Shown here: positions 1-12,600 of the stretch, piece by piece
Layout: the number at the start of each line of letters is the position of its first letter
How positions within the stretch are numbered: position 1 is the first letter of the stretch
NCBI GenBank assembly: GCA_013399855.1
Contig: VXAY01002187.1
Span: forward strand, 545,609-609,608
Direction of reading: 5' to 3'
Length of the DNA: 64,000 bases
Source of the DNA: Oxyruncus cristatus
Lineage: Eukaryota > Chordata > Aves > Passeriformes > Cotingidae
Position numbers and translations under genes: made by a program
Notes under the pieces: generated by a model
The model's input: only the letters and a program-made list of their open reading frames with translations
Database searches by the model: none
What the model was told of the DNA's origin: nothing

Positions 1-2569
1 TGCACCATATCAATCTTTTTTTTTAATATGCAAGGAAGGTTTTAAACATACCGTATTGTGCTATAATTGAGCAAATAACTGAGAGATATTTAAACTGCCT
101 TATTTTCACCCATGTTGTCATGATATGTTTTCTCTAGTATAAAGGCTGGATGTACGTCAGAAGTGTACAGGTCTGGCTATAGGGCTGTGCCACGAGGCTG
201 ACACGTTTGTGTCTGTTCACTGCTTCGTGTGAAATACACAAAATATCCAAAGAAATAAAGGTGATATTGCAAGTAAGACTACTACTACAGGTATGTAAAT
301 AATACTTTTAAAGCAACAACAAAAAATCAGAAACTGTTGATTTCAAAGGCATATATTTGGGAAAGAAACAATAATCAGAAAGGATGATAATACAGACTTA
401 AGGAAGAATCCTTTTTCCCTTACACATAGTTAGATGGACTCTGTGACTGGCCTCATACATCTCCTATTGAGACAACCTGAGTCATATTCATTCACTTTCT
501 TGTGCTTAGCCTCAAAATTTGTCCATGTGTGTAAAAACATTTTGCCCCTGGGACAAAAGTCCTGTGAATGGTGAACATTTGGAAGCTCAGGAAACCCAGA
601 TTTGGCTGCTATTTCTATAACACTCATTCCCTAATTCAGAGAAGCTGCACAGTTTCTCAGTTTCCTCATCTAAATAATACAGGGAGTATTCAGCTCTTTT
701 GAAGATGTGTAGTGGGAGTGATTTAGCTGAAGGGAACGGATTTCTGTACAGCAATAACAGCATTGCTTGCATTTCAAAGAAAAAAATGTATTTTTATCAT
801 ATTGTACAATGCTCTGTAGAGACCCAAATGACTTAAGACATACTTTCCAAAAATATTCCCATGATGCCTGGAAAGGGTATAACGGTTGTAACACTAGTAA
901 GCACAGAAGTTGCACTGATGCACAGAGTTGAACTGGTCACAGTGCTACTCTTATGCATTCTAATCCTTCAGAGATATGTCATAGAATGTCAGGAATACAG
1001 AGCTTATAAAGTTTCAGGTCAAGGATGTGTAAAAATGATGTATTTCTACTCAATAGCATGGATATCTGTGTGTATTCAGGAGAGATTTATTACTCAGTCC
1101 CTTCATTTTCTTTTTTTCCAGGTTTTCCAGGCTGTATTTATTTCTATGGATATGTCATACGTGGAGGACTTCTCTTAAAATACCCAATAACTAACGACTT
1201 GATATTTTTTATGTTTAATTCCGATTACGAATCACTCCTTTCTTCTCATTGCATACCTACACTTTAGAGACAATATGCTCAATTTCAAAGAGCATTTCGT
1301 AGAAAAATACAAGTTTAAGAAGCTGGAGTATTGATTAGAAATACTACACTTCTTGGTTTTATTAATCATGATAGCTTGTGATAGCCTGCACAGGTGCTTT
1401 TTATAATTTAAAACATTCCAAACAAGCTAAATGCGAGGTCAAGTTCCAATATATTTCATGATGTCAAGCCACTGAACATGTAATGCCAGCAATTTATCCT
1501 GTAAATGTTGTCTTACACTGGCTTCTGTGAATTGCTTTGGCAACACACTTGTTTAGAAAAGTGGAATTGCTGCAGATTGTTTATTAAAATTTTGATAACT
1601 AAAGGGGAAAAGTATATGGTTACAGAGCAAGTATGTGGTTTGGGACTGGGAGCCCCAGATTCAGTAATTAACTCCAATGCTAGTAACATTCTAATATTAA
1701 CTGTCACAAAATACTGTGAAGTTGGAGCTTTTTAAATTGATGTCTTTTCTGTATGAGGGGACAATAGGAACAGAAATCCCCACCTGCCTTTCACGGTGGA
1801 AAGGATTTAAGAAATCAGAATGCTTCCTCTCTTCAATGCTGTGTGTTGTAGCATCTGCAAGGCACTATGTTCAGGAATGTGTTACCTCTATAAATTGTGG
1901 AATGTGTCTAGGATCTTTCAGGCCTTGAAGTGTGATAGACTATGACCTTATTTGGTGGCTGGAAATCTGTTGTTGATGCAAAATACAGAGCTGCATCACC
2001 ACTTCCTCTCCTGAAATTAGAGGTTTGTAGGTATAGAAAAGTCTGCGCAAATGCTGCAGGCCTGAAGCCTAGTTACATACATGACTAGGAGCAATGGAGG
2101 ACACACTTGAGCTTCAGATACAGCAGAGGGCTGAGAAGTTGCAGGTTGATCGGACTTTTCCCTGGATTCCTCCATCGTTTTACATCACTGCTTGGCAGAC
2201 TTCATCATCTGCACAGAGTGGAAGCCGACTGCTGAGTATCTTCAGATAAAACAGCCCCAGGTCTAGCACTCTGCTTGGCACACAGAAATGTGAATCCAGA
2301 TCCCTCTGATGTCATATATCTTTGATTAAGTCAAAAAATATAAAAGCTGGAAATGTTAAGGGTATTAATGATACACAAGGAAACAAATAGAGACTAGAAG
2401 AAAGTTTTCAGAAGTCAATTTACATTAGGGGTTTTTTTTGGTTGTTTTTTTTTCTTTTTTCCTTGAGGTCTACAAACCAATTTGCCACTACAAATTCAAT
2501 AAATGCACTCTTCAAGTCCTCCAAGTTTTGATGTAGACACCTTCTCCTTCCACCTGCTTCCCTCCCCAT
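1..2569. other. unique A+T-rich DNA, no gene seen
   Basis: No coding, RNA or mobile element could be supported here. Open frames are short and lack family motifs. There is a T-rich stretch near 2429-2462. The part around 2040-2300 is slightly richer in G+C but shows no recognisable element. Confidence 0.6.
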
Positions 2570-2876
2570 CTAGACTTTGCTTGTTTCCTTCTTCATGTGA
2601 CGGCCTTTCCAACCAGAAATAGTTGGGTGCAACTTCTGTCCATTCAATTCCTTAGTTGAGAGCAGCCTCTGCACCTCAGAAGAAAGTTTCAGGGGTGGTT
2701 TTCTTGCTTCTTTTTTTTCCCCACTGTCAGACATCTGGCATCCTGTAAAAAGTTTTCCTGCTGGTGCTTCCAGTCCTGATGCAAATCTGGGCTCCCTGTA
2801 CGGAGTGGAATAACGTGTCAGAAGGGAAGACTGATGATTACGTGGCCTCACAAACCAACTATCAAATTCATAGACT
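2570..2876 (-). CDS. possible terminal coding exon, product unknown
   Basis: On the minus strand a pyrimidine-rich stretch ending in CATCAG (AG at 2878-2877) gives a good-looking splice acceptor. From 2876 one frame stays open for about 101 codons to a TAG at 2572-2570. The peptide would begin VYEFDSWFVRP and end KKETSKV. It is rich in charged residues, Ser and Pro, with no membrane segment or known motif. The same frame stays open upstream of the acceptor to a stop near 2935, so the open length alone is not significant at this base composition. No AATAAA was seen close downstream on the minus strand. No family was recognised, and the call rests on the acceptor and the composition. It may be a chance ORF. 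Confidence 0.22.
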
Positions 2877-2935
2877 CTGATGAAGTAAGTGAAAGTATTG
2901 TCTCCCCTTCCTGTAGTCAGCTGTGGTTTTTATCC

Positions 2936-5900
2936 AAATAGTTGAGCCTCTGATGTATTTTACAATACTGCACACTAAACCGTGAGACGAGTTTAAAATG
3001 TGGCATCATGCTGTGAAGAACTTCTGTGGCAGAAATGAGAATATTCCATCTGTAGCACAATGCAAATGCAGCACTGCTGGTGGAAGTTCAGCTATAAATT
3101 ACTGTCATGCAATGCTCAATAGGCCTTTTCTCAGAACAGAGGTGTACAGGGGACAGCTATATAGCAGAGACCAAACTGTGAGTCCCAGAAAGTTCTGTTT
3201 CCCAGTTAAGTAAACCAATAAAAATAATGCACGGATTCAAGTGAAGTTTAGTTTTGAATTGGAAAAAACCCAACACTTATGTAGTGAGTTTATGTTTCTA
3301 CATTGTTTTCCTGTAGCTCAAACAGTGCTTTACCCATTGTCAACAGCTAAGATTTTACAAAACCTTTCTTTAGAGTCAGCATAAAATCATCAACGGGCCA
3401 TGAAGAGCAAATGAGAGTAGTAATTTTTTCAGTCTACGCCCACATTTCTTTCTTTAGAAATGGCATTTGTCTCAGATGAGAGACAAGATTCATTTAAAAA
3501 AAAAAAAAAAAGATGGAAACTGTAATGCGGGAACAAAAACTTCTGGCTGTCAGCATTTCCGTAACCTCACAAGACCCAATTTTCATGCCTTAATTTATAA
3601 TCTTGGTGTAAAGAGAAAACATGGTTTTGTTTTGCTTGTTTCAGATTTGAATAACTGGATGATTATATATGAATTTACGGCATTTGTGCAGAAGATGTGT
3701 TGGTTTTAACATCTGTCGGAGAGCTGCATCTTAAATTGCTTTCCGTGATCATCTTTTGGCTGTTATTTTCTGGAGAGTTTGCGACTTCAAACTGGTTTAG
3801 AGAATTCTCATTCTAGCAAAAGGATAAATTCAGCCTGATTCAAGAAAGTACTCTCTCTTTAGCACTTTTACAGTTAGAATTCAGTGACTAAATTATCCAT
3901 TTTCTTAAAAAAGATAAACTAGTGACAAAATTCAACGCTTAGGTGAGTTCCGGTGCTTCCTGAGGGAGCTCTGAAGGCCTATAGTGAAGACCTATGAAAT
4001 GTATCTTAAACATGTTGCAACAGAGGAACATTGATAAAGTGTTCCTTAAACAAGTGATAAAGGAGAAATCTTTCTTTTAATGAGAAGTCTGTGTGCAGTG
4101 ATTTAGTACATCTTTGATACCATCACTTAAGTGGTTTGGGTATAAAATAGGTTGTCTTCTGCCAAGATGTGAGAGAGTTTACTGGAGCCTGAAAAAAATT
4201 TCTTCAGTGATTCTGTAAGACCCCCAAGGACAGATTTTTTTGCCATATTTATTCATTGAACACATAATTTCATTGTAGAAATAAACAAAGTCGACACTTC
4301 CTCAGAAGTTTTATGAAGAGCTTCTTGGAGCTGAAATTCTTTATCTACCATTAGGACCAGAATTCCACAGGCAGCCCGTGGAGCTGTCAAGCTTTGCAAA
4401 TGGATGTGTCAGGAAAGGCAGACACGTGCTAGAGCATGCAGAGAAAGCATGAGAAATCATAAAATGAAAGGAGCTTGCAAAAAAGGAGTCTGCTTTAGTA
4501 GATGGGACTAGTGCTGCAGTGTTCAGTACTGGTCCACAAAATTTGGCGTGCTGTCTCCATCCCCATGGTATTAACTGTTATGGAAGACTCGGCTTGTGGA
4601 CCCTGGCAGCTGAAAAGAGGAGTTACACAGATGACTTCACACTGTTTAGCATTTCTGTATTTGGGGAATATTATGGAATTGGTAACAAATTAGTCTTTTT
4701 TAATTGTAGTGGCATGTATGTGTTTCCTGTCCCAACATGTACATGACTATTCATAGCACACCAAAACAGTTGCAGATTATTTTTTTTTGCCTTTGAATAC
4801 AAACAGCATGAAGAAAAAATATTTTCTAGACATCAAAGAAAATTAAGGCAAAACGACCAAGCGCAGAAAATTGAGCAGAAATCTAAATATTGGCCTGTTT
4901 TATGCCATTTAATGATATCAAGACCAGCTATTAAAGCAAGGCAAAGAGAGGAAAAAGAAAGGGGAGATGGCTCACAGTTTGTATTTAATCATGGACAAAA
5001 AGTAAATTGTAATTTGGACTGTTATGCGGTGAAAATAGCCTATTTGGACCTTAATACAAGGATGATGTGGTAATTCAGACTGTCATTTCAATAAGACATA
5101 TTGGGTACTTAAGTCTGCCCTTGCACGTAAATGGCTTTTATTTATAGTGTTTCACCTTTCAGATTTCTTGGATCTGAACATATCTAATCTTATTGAAATA
5201 CAAATCTAGACATTGGAGTCACTTAACTGCAGCTATGTCAACAGTGTAACACAGCAAACCAACAGTTTAGAGTGAGAAGTCAAATATATCAGAGGAAACT
5301 GGGGAATTGTACAGGCAGAGGGTAATTTCTTACATGGAATATTGCCAAGGAATACCAGATACCTGATGGCAAAAATGTCATGTGAGCATGCCTCTGTTAC
5401 TTCTGCTTCTCCAATACTGGGTTTACACAGCATAAAACAAGGAAAAAAAAAAAAAAAAAGGTGTGTGCCCAAACTGAAAGGGAAGAGTTCAGGCATATGG
5501 CATGTGTGCAAAGTGCAGGACAGAGTGTTGCACTGGTGAGGAAAAGGCACCACAAAGTAGGGCAGAAGCTACGAACTGAAAGTCATGAACATTGGTTGTT
5601 TTATTGGTTGCAGGAATCTAACCGGAGTCTAAATAAGGAAATGGACTTGGTGAAATAAATAGTAAGATCGTACAGCTTTGCTTAGTGTAAGTTAAAATAA
5701 CCAGACTGTTTTTGGAAGCCTTAGAGAACCTGTGTGCCTGTTTGCATCTGATATCAGGAATGTAAATTCAGACTGTCTGCAAGATTACAAAAAGTTATTG
5801 CGCAGCTGCTGGTGGGTCTCTCTGAAAATTAATACTGGTCCTGGGGCAAAAAGCTGCTGGAACTCCTGAGGCTTGGGAAAAGAGTGTCACAGAGGGATGC

Positions 5901-6137
5901 TCCAAGTAGTCTGTATCTTCCTTGTCTTGCCCCCTAAATAGTGTCTCTAATTTCCAGAAGTGCTTAGACTCCAAGAATACTCATTTGAGTCACTAGGAAG
6001 CGAGAAAAGTTGTGGTTTTCAATTAGAATTATGAATGTCAGTGCTTAAACATTGAATGAACACACTTTTTGTCTCCTTCTTAAAAAAAAAAAAAAAAAAA
6101 AAAAAAACAACACACAAACAGAAAACCACAAAACTTC
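2936..6137. other. unique DNA with three poly(A) runs
   Basis: No gene was recognised. There are poly(A) runs on the + strand at 3496-3511 (16 A), 5443-5459 (17 A) and 6082-6107 (26 A, followed by CA-rich sequence to about 6135). None is preceded by a recognisable SINE or processed gene body, so they are treated as simple sequence. Confidence 0.55.
6082..6135 (+). repeat. poly(A) run with CA-rich tail
   Basis: An uninterrupted run of 26 A is followed by a C/A-only stretch. No retrotransposed body is visible upstream and no flanking target duplication was seen. Confidence 0.85.
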
Positions 6138-6626
6138 TCACTGGTAAGGTGTGTGACTATCCTNGAAAAAATTAAAGGAAAAGAAAAAGACATGTCTCAC
6201 TTCTACAGTGGTCCCAGATAACTGTGCAGTGGCGGTCTCTTGGAAGCTGGATGCAGCTCTAGCAAATCCTGCAGCATTCCTGTTGGAAGACTTTGCAGAA
6301 GTATATTTCGAAGTCAAGACTTGCTTTGAGTGAAAGGCCATATGTTTACAGGAACTTTGATCCAACTTCCACTGGCATAAATGGGAATTTTAACGTTGAA
6401 TTTGTCAGCTTCTCCTCCAAATGATACAGTTTTCCTCTTTTTCTTGTGCATACAGATTTTTCTTTGCTTTGGCAAGGCCAATAAGATAGAGACCATAAAG
6501 AATATAAAGAGCATCCACTGGTTTCCAAACAGTGCCTTTGTCCTGCTCTTTCCTGTGTTCATCAGATTCTCTTGAGTTCACCTTGAACCTTTTAGAGTCC
6601 AGTCTGCAGGTTTTCAGATTCACCAA
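6138..6626 (-). other. exon-like block open in several minus frames
   Basis: A strong-looking minus-strand acceptor (pyrimidine tract ending CTCTTTTCAG, AG at 6628-6627) is followed by sequence with few stops. Three overlapping minus frames are open in turn: to about 6405, then 6562-6314, then 6365-6138. The first is charged and Lys-rich (it includes KRFKVNSRESDEHRKEQDKG). The second holds a hydrophobic stretch followed by basic residues (KKKRKTVSF). The third is Ser/Thr/Ala-rich and reaches a possible donor (GAA then GTGAGA). This could be an exon in one frame, a frameshifted pseudogene, or chance. No protein family was recognised. The unresolved base at 6164 lies inside the third frame. Confidence 0.2.
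6164..6164. other. unresolved base (N)
   Basis: The only non-ACGT symbol in the window. It marks an ambiguous call close to a 26-base poly(A) run, where sequencing is error-prone. Confidence 0.99.
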
Positions 6627-9600
6627 CTGAAAAGAGTGTAGGGAGGGTTTCAAGCATAAAAATCGTAACTGTGACAGTAGCTGAAGATCATTGAAAAGGT
6701 TTTAATGCATGAAGGTATTGAACAAAAGAAGGATGGAGGACTTGTGGGTTGGCACTATTAAGTTTATTGAGGAAAAAAAGCGAGTACATTGCTCATGTAT
6801 TGAGCCAGTAGAACGTGATAGTGGTAAAATGTCACTAAGGTTAGTTTGATTTCTATGCATAACAGTAACTTATGACTCTTTCAGATATGGCAGATCAAAT
6901 TCCTTTCTGCTGTACCGCAGAATAACTTTGTTGGGTTCATTTGCTCTAACTACTACAGTGCTCTCTTGGTTGGGTGTGCTTATAAATCATTTGAGTAGTG
7001 CTGGTTAAAACTGAAACAACATTGATGTAAGCGAGACCTTTCACTTCAAATTGAGATGGCAAAATATTTTCATCCTCTCGAGAGGAAATGACAGTGAGCT
7101 ATGGTGTACTAAAGGAAAGCTGAGCATTGTAACTCTTGGGATCACATTGAGAAACTCTTTGTAAAGCCATGGCCTCTCTCACTTCATATTTTCAACTGTT
7201 CAAACTGACTTTATTTCTGTTCAAAAGGAGGACAGTCAGACTTTTATTTTTCCTGCAAGTTTGCATTCTCATTTCTCTCACTTTCACAAAGAATGTTACC
7301 TCAGAAACATTAAATGGGAAACATGTGCTTTGGGCCTAATGGTATTGCTTCTTTGTAAGGTCAACTCCAAAGTCTCAACATAAAGGCTTTGTTAATCTAA
7401 AGCAAAATAAAAGCAGCTGTCATAAAGCACGTGATATATAAACTCTCATTTAAAGTTGTATTATATTCCTCTTATTATTTTTAATAGTCTGAATTGAGAA
7501 AGAGAAAAATATTTATTGAAGGGATAAAAAGCAGCACTCTCCTAAACTTCTCAAGAAAGGGAAGACAAATATTTTGCCCCTGATAAAAAGACACTGTCTT
7601 TAAGCACCTTTTTTTTCCCCCTCAGTACTCATTTCTCTTAGGTCATATGTTCTGTCTACAGAAGAACAAGGACTGTTGGTATCCTGTAACTGAGAATAGC
7701 AGACAAGATAGATAAATTTCTCAGCTTTTTCAAGCCAAAGAAATAAAGAACATTTTTCCTTTTACTTATTATGAAATCCATGGGTTGTTACCTGCCAGGA
7801 CAGGTGACCATCAGTTGCTAGATATGAACGGTTATCCCGATGATGTTCATTTTGTGATTGTATCTATGCAGCTTTTAAGACACACAATGTTTTAGTTATA
7901 TGTAGGTGTCAGGAAAAGTTGCTGCCATCTTAAAAACCATGGGTCAATGTGCACATCTGATTCTTCTCTCCAAAGATTCTTTTGCAAGGACATGTATGAA
8001 AAAACAGGACCCACAGACACAACTTGGAGGCCAAACTATTTCATCAAGCAACTGTGAACTTCTGTGAAACTGAAAACTCAAACTGCCTGCAAGTGTTGGC
8101 TATGAACTTTCTCCAGACTGTAATGACCATTTGACTATGTCAGATCACATCATGGAGAAGTGTACAAATATGTGAGCGGTTTATAGGATGTTGGTGGAAA
8201 TGTGCGTTTTAACGTACCTCAGTAAGAATAGAATTAACTGAAGAAATTTTAAACTACATTTTCTTCACTGCCTTGGTGGTCCTCATCAAAGCTATTACCT
8301 TGGAAATCAGAAAGTTTTGAATATCTGTAGAGAAGTTTGTTTTTTTAAAAAAAAGGATATGTACATTTTTCATATGTATCATGAATGCTTATTTTTCCTC
8401 ATCATGGTTGTTTTCTTCCTGGTGTGCAACAGGTAATTTAGTTGTTGGCACAGCTATATAGTCCTTGATAGCTTAGTCAGCAATAAAATCTCTGGACAAT
8501 AGAGAAAAATAAGAAGAAAAATTGTATTAGAAGAAAGCAAAACAACAGTTCTACAATTTGTAAGAAGTACAGTGCTTTCCCTCCCAGTTTCAGGTCTCTT
8601 CTCATTTCCCAAATTTAAAAATTACTTTCTGGCTTTATTTTATTTAACATCTGTTTAATATATTTCATATTTTTGCTCCACAACCTCAGTGAATCTTTCT
8701 ACTTTCGTTGTAGATATATTTATCTAAGTGTAGTTTCATGACAGGATAAAAAAACTTTCGTTTTAGTGTACAGTTATGGCTATTCTTAATAGAGCCTGTA
8801 TCTATTTCATAACATACATCTTGAGATACTTGTTTTGGTGAACTTTAACTGTAATATCCTCAAATCTCTTTTATAACTTTTTTGGATATCTTTCTTTTGT
8901 TTTTCTTCAATATTTTCTTTTCTGGAAAATCACAGTTCCTCTTTTTACAGTTCTTCAAGAAATCAGAAACTGTATTAAAAACTGTCAAAATTAAAAAAGC
9001 ATGTTCTGTGAAACCAAAATATCTGTGTAAGTGTTTTTATTGTCCATTCTTCTTTTTACACAAGATCAAAGCATCAGGGGACAAGAAAATAGAGTGAGAA
9101 AAGTCAATTGAAGCTTGCAGAATTCATGCTCATGCCAAATATTTATCCAGTGATTCATCAAAAATGTTGCAAAATGTAGTACTGGATTTTTAATGATCCC
9201 AGGTTTCACTGCCAGTTCTTGTCAGACATCCTGTTTTTGTGCAGTGCTTTAAACAAAAGAAAAAGTCAATACATTAGGTTGAACCATAATTCAGGGAGAA
9301 CTGGAAGCCGCTAATGTGATGGACATAGCTCATTTTGAAGTGGTTTTTAAAGCAATGTAAATACTTATGTTGATGGTACTAGAAAACTCACATTTGATTG
9401 TACAGACATGTCTTGTAACTGAGCAAGTTCCTGTTTCTGCTCACAGAATAAAGGGATTTCTCAAGAGTGAAGCCAAAGTGAAAAAGAAGGGGTCAGGTGT
9501 GACAAGAGTAATTTAACACATTTCAATTCAGCTGAAAAAACAGGTGCAATTTCAACATTTCAAACCTCAAGATTGTGAGCAACAGGTTACTTGTTAAAGG

Positions 9601-12600
9601 GCACTGATGTGGTTTACAGGGATCCTTGACGTGTGAAACAAATGGATGCACAGGAGATGCAAACAAACCCTATTGGCAAATTAGGCATTGGTTAAGCAAG
9701 ACACAGTGATAATATAAAAGAGTAAATGAAAAAAGGTAAAGAAGAAAGGTGTGAGTCAGTATCAAAGAAATTGAAGGGCAAAATAACTGTGAATACTAGT
9801 CAAGTCTATGTAACAATTTATCAAGTACAACTGAAAGTTGTCTGCATGAAATCTATTATCTTGCTGAACTTCAACATGTACAAACCACTAATGGAGAAGG
9901 GCTCATTGCAACAATTTTTAACTATCAGGAATTGCTATATTCTACCTAACCAGCTTGTTCCCTCTGTAGATAGTTATACTTCAGATACAGGCCTGTTTCT
10001 TTTGTGTAAGGAGTAACACTGTAACAGGATCTCAGTCTATAAAGAACAGGAGAAGCCTTGAGAGCCTTCAGCTCCTGAAGCAGTTTCCTGAGTGCCTTTC
10101 CATGGTGCTCTGCATTAAAGTGAAGCCAGTCCAAACACTGCTATTTTTCAGCCTAACCACAGGTACTTTCCACCATGCTCCCTACTATCCTACATATCAA
10201 TTTTTTTTTTTAAAAGATGTATAAACAGTGGAATTACTGTACAACCCCATAACCCCTATGTATTCACTAGATAAACATATAGATAGCAAAAAAAGAGAAG
10301 CAGATGCTAAGAGGTAACTCTAGAAACTCAGGTTTTTTGTTTTAAGGAGCAGAACTACTACCAAAGATAAGTTTTGCTGACAAAGCAAGCGTAGGATGCC
10401 TGCTATTCAAGCTGCATATCATGTGTCTATATGAACAGCTTACTGTAAAATTTATTTTAAAACTGATCCAGGACCTTTTTTCCATATGATATTCTTAAAA
10501 GTGAGAATGCATAGTTCAGTGCAATGAACTGCAGTGTACAACCACATATAACCACAAAGGTTATATATGTACTAATGAAGGTATAAAATAGAGAACAAAG
10601 TTGGAATGAAATGCTTGGGGAAAGTTTGGCTCTCATACTACACAGAAAAAGGCAAGCAGATTTGTCTCTTGTGAAACATGAAGGAAATCACGTAACAGAC
10701 AAGTTTCTTGGCTTCTCTTCCTTCCAGGATTACTGAGGTAATGAAGATGGGATTCTACTTGTACTTCTAAAAATGTTATTAAGGGCATTCTTGATTGCCA
10801 ATGGAAATATCTTTGCTGACTCCTGATGGACTGTATTCATTTCTTTTGGAGTTGTAAAACACTGACTGTTCCTAACCATCCTGAAGATGCCCCTTCTCAG
10901 TCACTCCAGGAGAAAATTTCCAGCAAAAAATCCATCAAGCTTAACACAGTGTACACACCTTCAGACAAGCAAGGGGAAGTGTCCAGCCTCTCTAATGGGA
11001 ACTGCAGAGAAACAGGCACATGCTTCTCCACAGCACTTTACACCCTCCACTAGTGCTGCTGCTTTGGCAGTGTTTTCACACTCATCTTAGAGCAGCAAAG
11101 AATATTATAACTAACATGATATCTTCATCCTGTAGTTAAGAATATCAGTGCCAACAAAATAGGCACTGTAAGGAAATACCAGGTTCTTACTTGATCATAG
11201 TTTTCCACATCAGAAAGTATGGAAGAGTATAAGAAAAGTATCTCAGACTGAGTTAATTTGAATAAGAATTAGAGTGCAGGAAGAAGAGAGCTGAATAGTT
11301 TTGCTCTCTGGCACTAATCCTTAAGACTGAACAGAGGACAGATAATGGCAGAGATTTGACAGAGAAAGGAGTCTGCTGCTCAAAAGGAAATCTAAAGCCT
11401 TCTTGCGATGCTTCTCTCTAGATTACACACCAAGAGGTTTCAAGGAAAGGTTGAAGAGTTTTAGAGATCTGTGAGGGAAGTTCCCCTCTCCTCACTTTTG
11501 AAATAAAAGGTTTTGTTAATACTCTTGCAAACAGAACATTAAAAAGAAAATATGTGGTTCATTTTGAGACATGCACAGAGGCATTTATGGCAGCTGTAAA
11601 GCATTGTTGGTATGATGTTGTTATCTTTTTGGGCCAGCAAACATGTGGCTGAGTGGTGATGTAGGCTTTGATCCCTATCACCTGTGCTACACAGGTGATG
11701 GAATCCAAACAGGGATTTGCTGCTGGCATGCCATGGGGGAGCTTTGCTTCCCTCTTTAAGGATGTGTGTGGGTGAGCATAGGTCTGGTCTGAGTGGCTTT
11801 GTTTTTCTCTAAAGAACTACGGTAGTGTTTGACTTATAGTTATTTTAATTATTTTACATTGCAAAACTAAAGGAGAAGCTGACCTCTGATGAGCGGCAGC
11901 CTCTGGTTTTCTCAATTGAGCAATGGAGGTGAGTGGCTGGCTGCTGAAGCAAAGTTGGTGTTGAGGTGTGGGAATTAATTATTAAGGTGCAGAATGAAGG
12001 AGTTTTCTCGATGTAGGCTGGGGAAAAGGAGAAGATAGACTGAGATAGTGTAGAAGTGGTGGTGATTGATAGTTTAAGTGAAGGATATGTGGATGAAATC
12101 CTGATCTCTGCTTATAGATGCATAAAAGGATCTGCATCCCCATAGCTACCTTGGTATTTTACAGTACTTGTTGCGGGTAGAGAAAATATTTGTCCCTGTG
12201 TATCTTAATGTCACTGTCCTTTCACTTCTCTGTTGGATGAGTTGAAATTTACAGGGCTCACTGCCTTTTTCAGGAGGGTCTGAGCCTCTAAATCTGATTA
12301 GCAAATCTTGTTCTGCTCCAGGCTTGGGAACATTTCAATGAAGCTGTTTCTGTGCATGTCTAAAAAATTCACCCACTCTCTGATTAGTACCAAATAACCT
12401 CAGCCTCTAGAGGTTTTTCCTAACTTATGAGCTTTCTGGGGGAGTAGTTGATGATTCAGTTCTCAATTGGGTTATTACGGATAGATGCATGTCATTTGGA
12501 TAGGTATTCAGTGTACATGTGGCCAGTATTCTGGGGGAAAGCTGGAGGAGAGGAAAGGCACAAGAAGCAGTGAGTTGGACGCTTTCTTGAAAGGCTAGTC

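Noticed and set aside
5443..5459. Poly(A) runs as possible retrotransposon tails
   Set aside because: No element body or target duplication was found upstream of these runs.
9946..10134. Minus ORF with a coding-like peptide (AEHHGKALRKLLQELKALK)
   Set aside because: The composition looks protein-like, but there is no ATG, no convincing acceptor or donor pair and no recognised family.
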